Source: Candidatus Eiseniibacteriota bacterium (GTDB taxonomy: Bacteria; Joyebacterota; Joyebacteria; Joyebacterales; Joyebacteraceae). Taken from it: a stretch of DNA of 16,145 nt. Location: the NCBI GenBank assembly GCA_030609605.1, contig JAUWBY010000026.1:1-16145 (forward strand), read 5' to 3'. The notes beneath the pieces are model-generated. The model ran no database searches, was not told the origin of the DNA, and saw only the letters and a list, made by a program, of their open reading frames with translations. The position numbers were made by a program, and so were the translations under genes. Shown here piece after piece: positions 14,356 through 16,145 of this stretch (its first letter is position 1; each line of letters starts with the position of its first letter).

Positions 14356-15210
14356 CTAGTGCAGGTAGACCAGAAGTTCTTCTGCCCGAGGCGCATTCCT
14401 GAGTTTCGAGAGCGCCTCTTCCTTGATCTGACGAATGCGCTCGCGCGTCAGGCCTATCATGACACCGACCTCTTCGAGCGTTTTCTTCCTCTCTCCATCA
14501 AGTCCGAAGTAGTGCTTGAGGATCAGCGATTCCCTCGCAGTCAACACGTCGAAGGCGAAATCGACTTCCTGCCCGAGTGACTCGTAGTGAAGCAGGTCCT
14601 CCACTGGATCATCTGAGGGATCGGCGACCATGTCACCGAGACTCAGATCCTCATCCAAGGCGAGCGGCGCATCGAGTGAGAGACTGCTGATTGAAAGCTT
14701 CTTGAGCTCCGCGATGGCGTGGGGCTTAAGACCCATCTCATCCGCGATCTCCTTGTCGGTCGGCTCCCGTCCGGTCTCCTGACGCAGACGCTCGAGCGTC
14801 CGCCACATTCTGCGTATGGCACCGGTCTTGTTGAGGGGAAGCCTCATGGCTCCCGACTGCTCGGCCATGCCCTTGAGGATGGCGTGGCGAATCCACCAGA
14901 CCGCGTACGTAATGAACTTGCGTCCTCGCTCGGAATCGAAGCGATTCGCCGCCTCGATGAGCCCGAGGTTGCCTTGGTTTATGACATCCATGATCGGAGC
15001 ATCCGTCTTCCGGGCGTACCCCTTTGCTACACTCACGACGAAACGCAGGTTCGCCTGCACGAGTGCATCGCGAGCGCTCTGGTCGCCCTTGAGGATCAGT
15101 TTGCCGAGTTCCTGCTCCTGCTCACGAGTCAGAAGCGGCGTCTTGGCGATCTCTCGAAGATAGAGCTCCAAGCTCTTGTCTTCCTCTGCTGGTTCTCCGT
15201 AATACGGCAT
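14356..15210 (-). CDS. RNA polymerase sigma factor, RpoD/SigA family (short form)
   Basis: A 284-aa sigma70-family factor with region 1.2 (about 12-45, LELYLREIAKTPLLTREQE), region 2 (about 50-120, ANLRFVVSVAKGYA, INQGNLGLIEAANRFD, YAVWWIRHAI), region 3 and region 4 (about 215-275, KTLEEVGVMIGLTRERIRQI). There is no region 1.1, as in the short primary sigma factors of Bacteroidetes and relatives, so it may be the housekeeping sigma or a group 2 paralogue. Region 4.2 TRERIRQIK matches the -35 readers of sigma70. Region 2.4 has His109 where sigma70 has Gln437. Start: ATG at 15210; GGAGG lies 12 nt upstream, a longer spacing than usual, but two in-frame TAG codons just before the ATG rule out an earlier start. 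It lies 189 nt after the DegP-like gene. Confidence 0.93.
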   Translation of the reverse strand: MPYYGEPAEEDKSLELYLREIAKTPLLTREQEQELGKLILKGDQSARDALVQANLRFVVSVAKGYARKTDAPIMDVINQGNLGLIEAANRFDSERGRKFITYAVWWIRHAILKGMAEQSGAMRLPLNKTGAIRRMWRTLERLRQETGREPTDKEIADEMGLKPHAIAELKKLSISSLSLDAPLALDEDLSLGDMVADPSDDPVEDLLHYESLGQEVDFAFDVLTARESLILKHYFGLDGERKKTLEEVGVMIGLTRERIRQIKEEALSKLRNAPRAEELLVYLH

Positions 15211-15399
15211 CTTGTTCTACTACCTCCAAAACCCTTCAAATGTTCACCGGAGCCTTGCCCCGTCCGGGCACACCCCGGCCTCGTAACTCTTCTATTTCTG
15301 ATGCTCCCGAGAGACAATGGGTTCCCGTTTCTCTCGGGTCTCCGTATACATCCCCGGTTCTACACCAGACCTCACTGTCACGGCTTCACACAGATCCCA
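15211..15399. other. Intergenic region between degP-like gene and sigma factor
   Basis: 189 bp with no coding frame I believe. On the minus strand a hairpin with a perfect 9-bp stem (CCCGAGAGA, 15338-15330, with TCTCTCGGG, 15314-15306) and a 15-nt loop lies 62 nt after the protease stop; it has no T-run. A weak promoter-like pair, TTGTCT (15317-15312), 17 nt, TAGAAG (15294-15289), overlaps its distal arm; each box matches four of six bases. Just beyond, CCGGG and CCCGG (15278-15264) form a small hairpin near where such a transcript would start. Confidence 0.5.
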
Positions 15400-16145
15400 C
15401 TATCCCGGCTTCACAGCCACGAAGTAGGTGTGTGAGCCACGTTGCACAACGAGCGCGAGGGCCTTCTCATCTCCCTGGTGCTTCTCCATGGCCTCGCGGT
15501 ACTCCGCGACATCCTCGATATCCGTGCTTCCTACGCGAACAATAACGTCACCGATCTCGAGGCCTGCGCGCGCGCCAGCGCTTCCCCTTTCGACGTCGAC
15601 GATGAGCGCTCCGTGATCGATCTCGATCTCAAGTTGCCTGACAAGAGGATTGTCGAGATCCACGACTTCGAGCCCAAACCACCTCTGCTCATCCGTCGGC
15701 TCCTCGGTCGAGGCTATCTCCTCACCCGGCCTCTCTGCCAGTTTCGCCGCCAGCGTCTTCGTGCGACCGGCCCGTACTATCTCAATCTCCACCTTCTTTC
15801 CCGGCATCACGCCGGCGACGACGCGTCTGAACTGCGAGGCGCCCTCGATTGTGGTCCCGGCGAAGCTCCGTACCACGTCGCCTGCTTCCAGTCCGGCATC
15901 CGCGGCCGGTGTTCCCGGCTCGACACTGGCAACAAGTACCCCGTCCGTGCTCTTGAGCCCGATGGCCTCCGCAAGATCGTTCGTTATGTCCTGTGGCACG
16001 ATCCCAAGATACCCGCGGACGACCCTGCCCTCGGCCATGAGCGCAGCCGCAACTTCACTCGCAAGGTTGATCGGGATCGCGAATCCAATCCCCTCCGCTG
16101 CGGCATTCGTTGCCGCGTTGATGCCGATGACCTCGCCCCTGACAT
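15400..16145 (-). CDS. DegP/HtrA-family serine protease, C-terminal part with two PDZ domains
   Basis: The 5' end lies beyond the window; 247 codons are present and the frame is open to the edge. The visible start, VRGEVIGINAATNAA then GIGFAIPINLA, is the end of the trypsin-like domain just after where the GNSGGP active-site Ser would be. PDZ1 follows at about 45-130 (GYLGIVPQDI, then GSPA-like PGTPAADAGLEAGDVV), and PDZ2 at about 160-245 (WFGLEVVDL, then RGSAGARAGLEIGDVIV). DegP-type proteases degrade or refold damaged envelope proteins; two PDZ domains point to DegP/DegQ rather than DegS. An internal ATG at 16038 is not the start, since the family's sequence continues upstream of it. Stop is TAG at 15402-15400. 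Confidence 0.95.
   Translation of the reverse strand, partial: VRGEVIGINAATNAAAEGIGFAIPINLASEVAAALMAEGRVVRGYLGIVPQDITNDLAEAIGLKSTDGVLVASVEPGTPAADAGLEAGDVVRSFAGTTIEGASQFRRVVAGVMPGKKVEIEIVRAGRTKTLAAKLAERPGEEIASTEEPTDEQRWFGLEVVDLDNPLVRQLEIEIDHGALIVDVERGSAGARAGLEIGDVIVRVGSTDIEDVAEYREAMEKHQGDEKALALVVQRGSHTYFVAVKPG

Noticed and set aside
1..16145. Mobile element, prophage or defence island
   Set aside because: No transposase, integrase, phage structural or restriction/toxin gene is seen; all genes share strand and style and look like core chromosome.

Overview
All recognisable genes lie on the minus strand, so transcription runs from high to low coordinates. The DNA is GC-rich. The genes describe a Gram-negative (two-membrane) bacterium: a DegP-type periplasmic protease, a lipoprotein-type M16 homologue, an RND exporter, a LolA-like protein and a periplasmic amidase. 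The sigma factor is short (284 aa, no region 1.1) and resembles the compact primary sigma factors of the Bacteroidetes/FCB assemblage. With the unusual neighbourhood, I infer an FCB-type or poorly sampled candidate phylum rather than a well-known genus. I see no rRNA, tRNA, IS element, prophage or CRISPR array.

Layout, in transcription order (right to left). 16145-15400: 3' part of a DegP/HtrA protease with two PDZ domains. 15210-14356: an RpoD-family sigma factor. 14355-14044: an intergenic region with three hairpins and a candidate promoter. 14043-7346: a probable operon encoding two M16-peptidase-like proteins, a DUF523 protein, an AMIN/Amidase_3/LysM N-acetylmuramoyl-L-alanine amidase, a YbbR-domain protein, TsaD (tRNA t6A synthesis) and PriA (replication restart). 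4874-4561: an intergenic region with a terminator-like hairpin and a near-consensus promoter (TTGACA, 17 nt, TATATT). 4560-1: a second operon encoding a TetR regulator, a 12-TM RND/MMPL exporter, a LolA-like outer-membrane lipoprotein-sorting protein and the first 25 codons of an exported protein.

How they fit together. The right operon mixes envelope proteins with housekeeping genes and follows a sigma factor and DegP, giving an envelope-maintenance flavour. The left operon looks like a self-contained, TetR-controlled export system for a lipid or other hydrophobic envelope molecule: inner-membrane pump, periplasmic LolA-fold carrier and, by inference, an outer-membrane protein cut off at the window edge.

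Most worth a second look: (1) both M16 proteins have lost the HxxEH zinc motif, so the locus appears to encode a pair of catalytically dead M16 proteins; (2) the sigma factor has His where E. coli sigma70 has Gln437 in the -10 recognition helix; (3) the RND pump has an extra block of roughly 180 residues in its second periplasmic loop; (4) the hairpin-rich promoter and terminator regions; (5) gene-to-gene gaps are strikingly uniform, mostly 55-65 nt.
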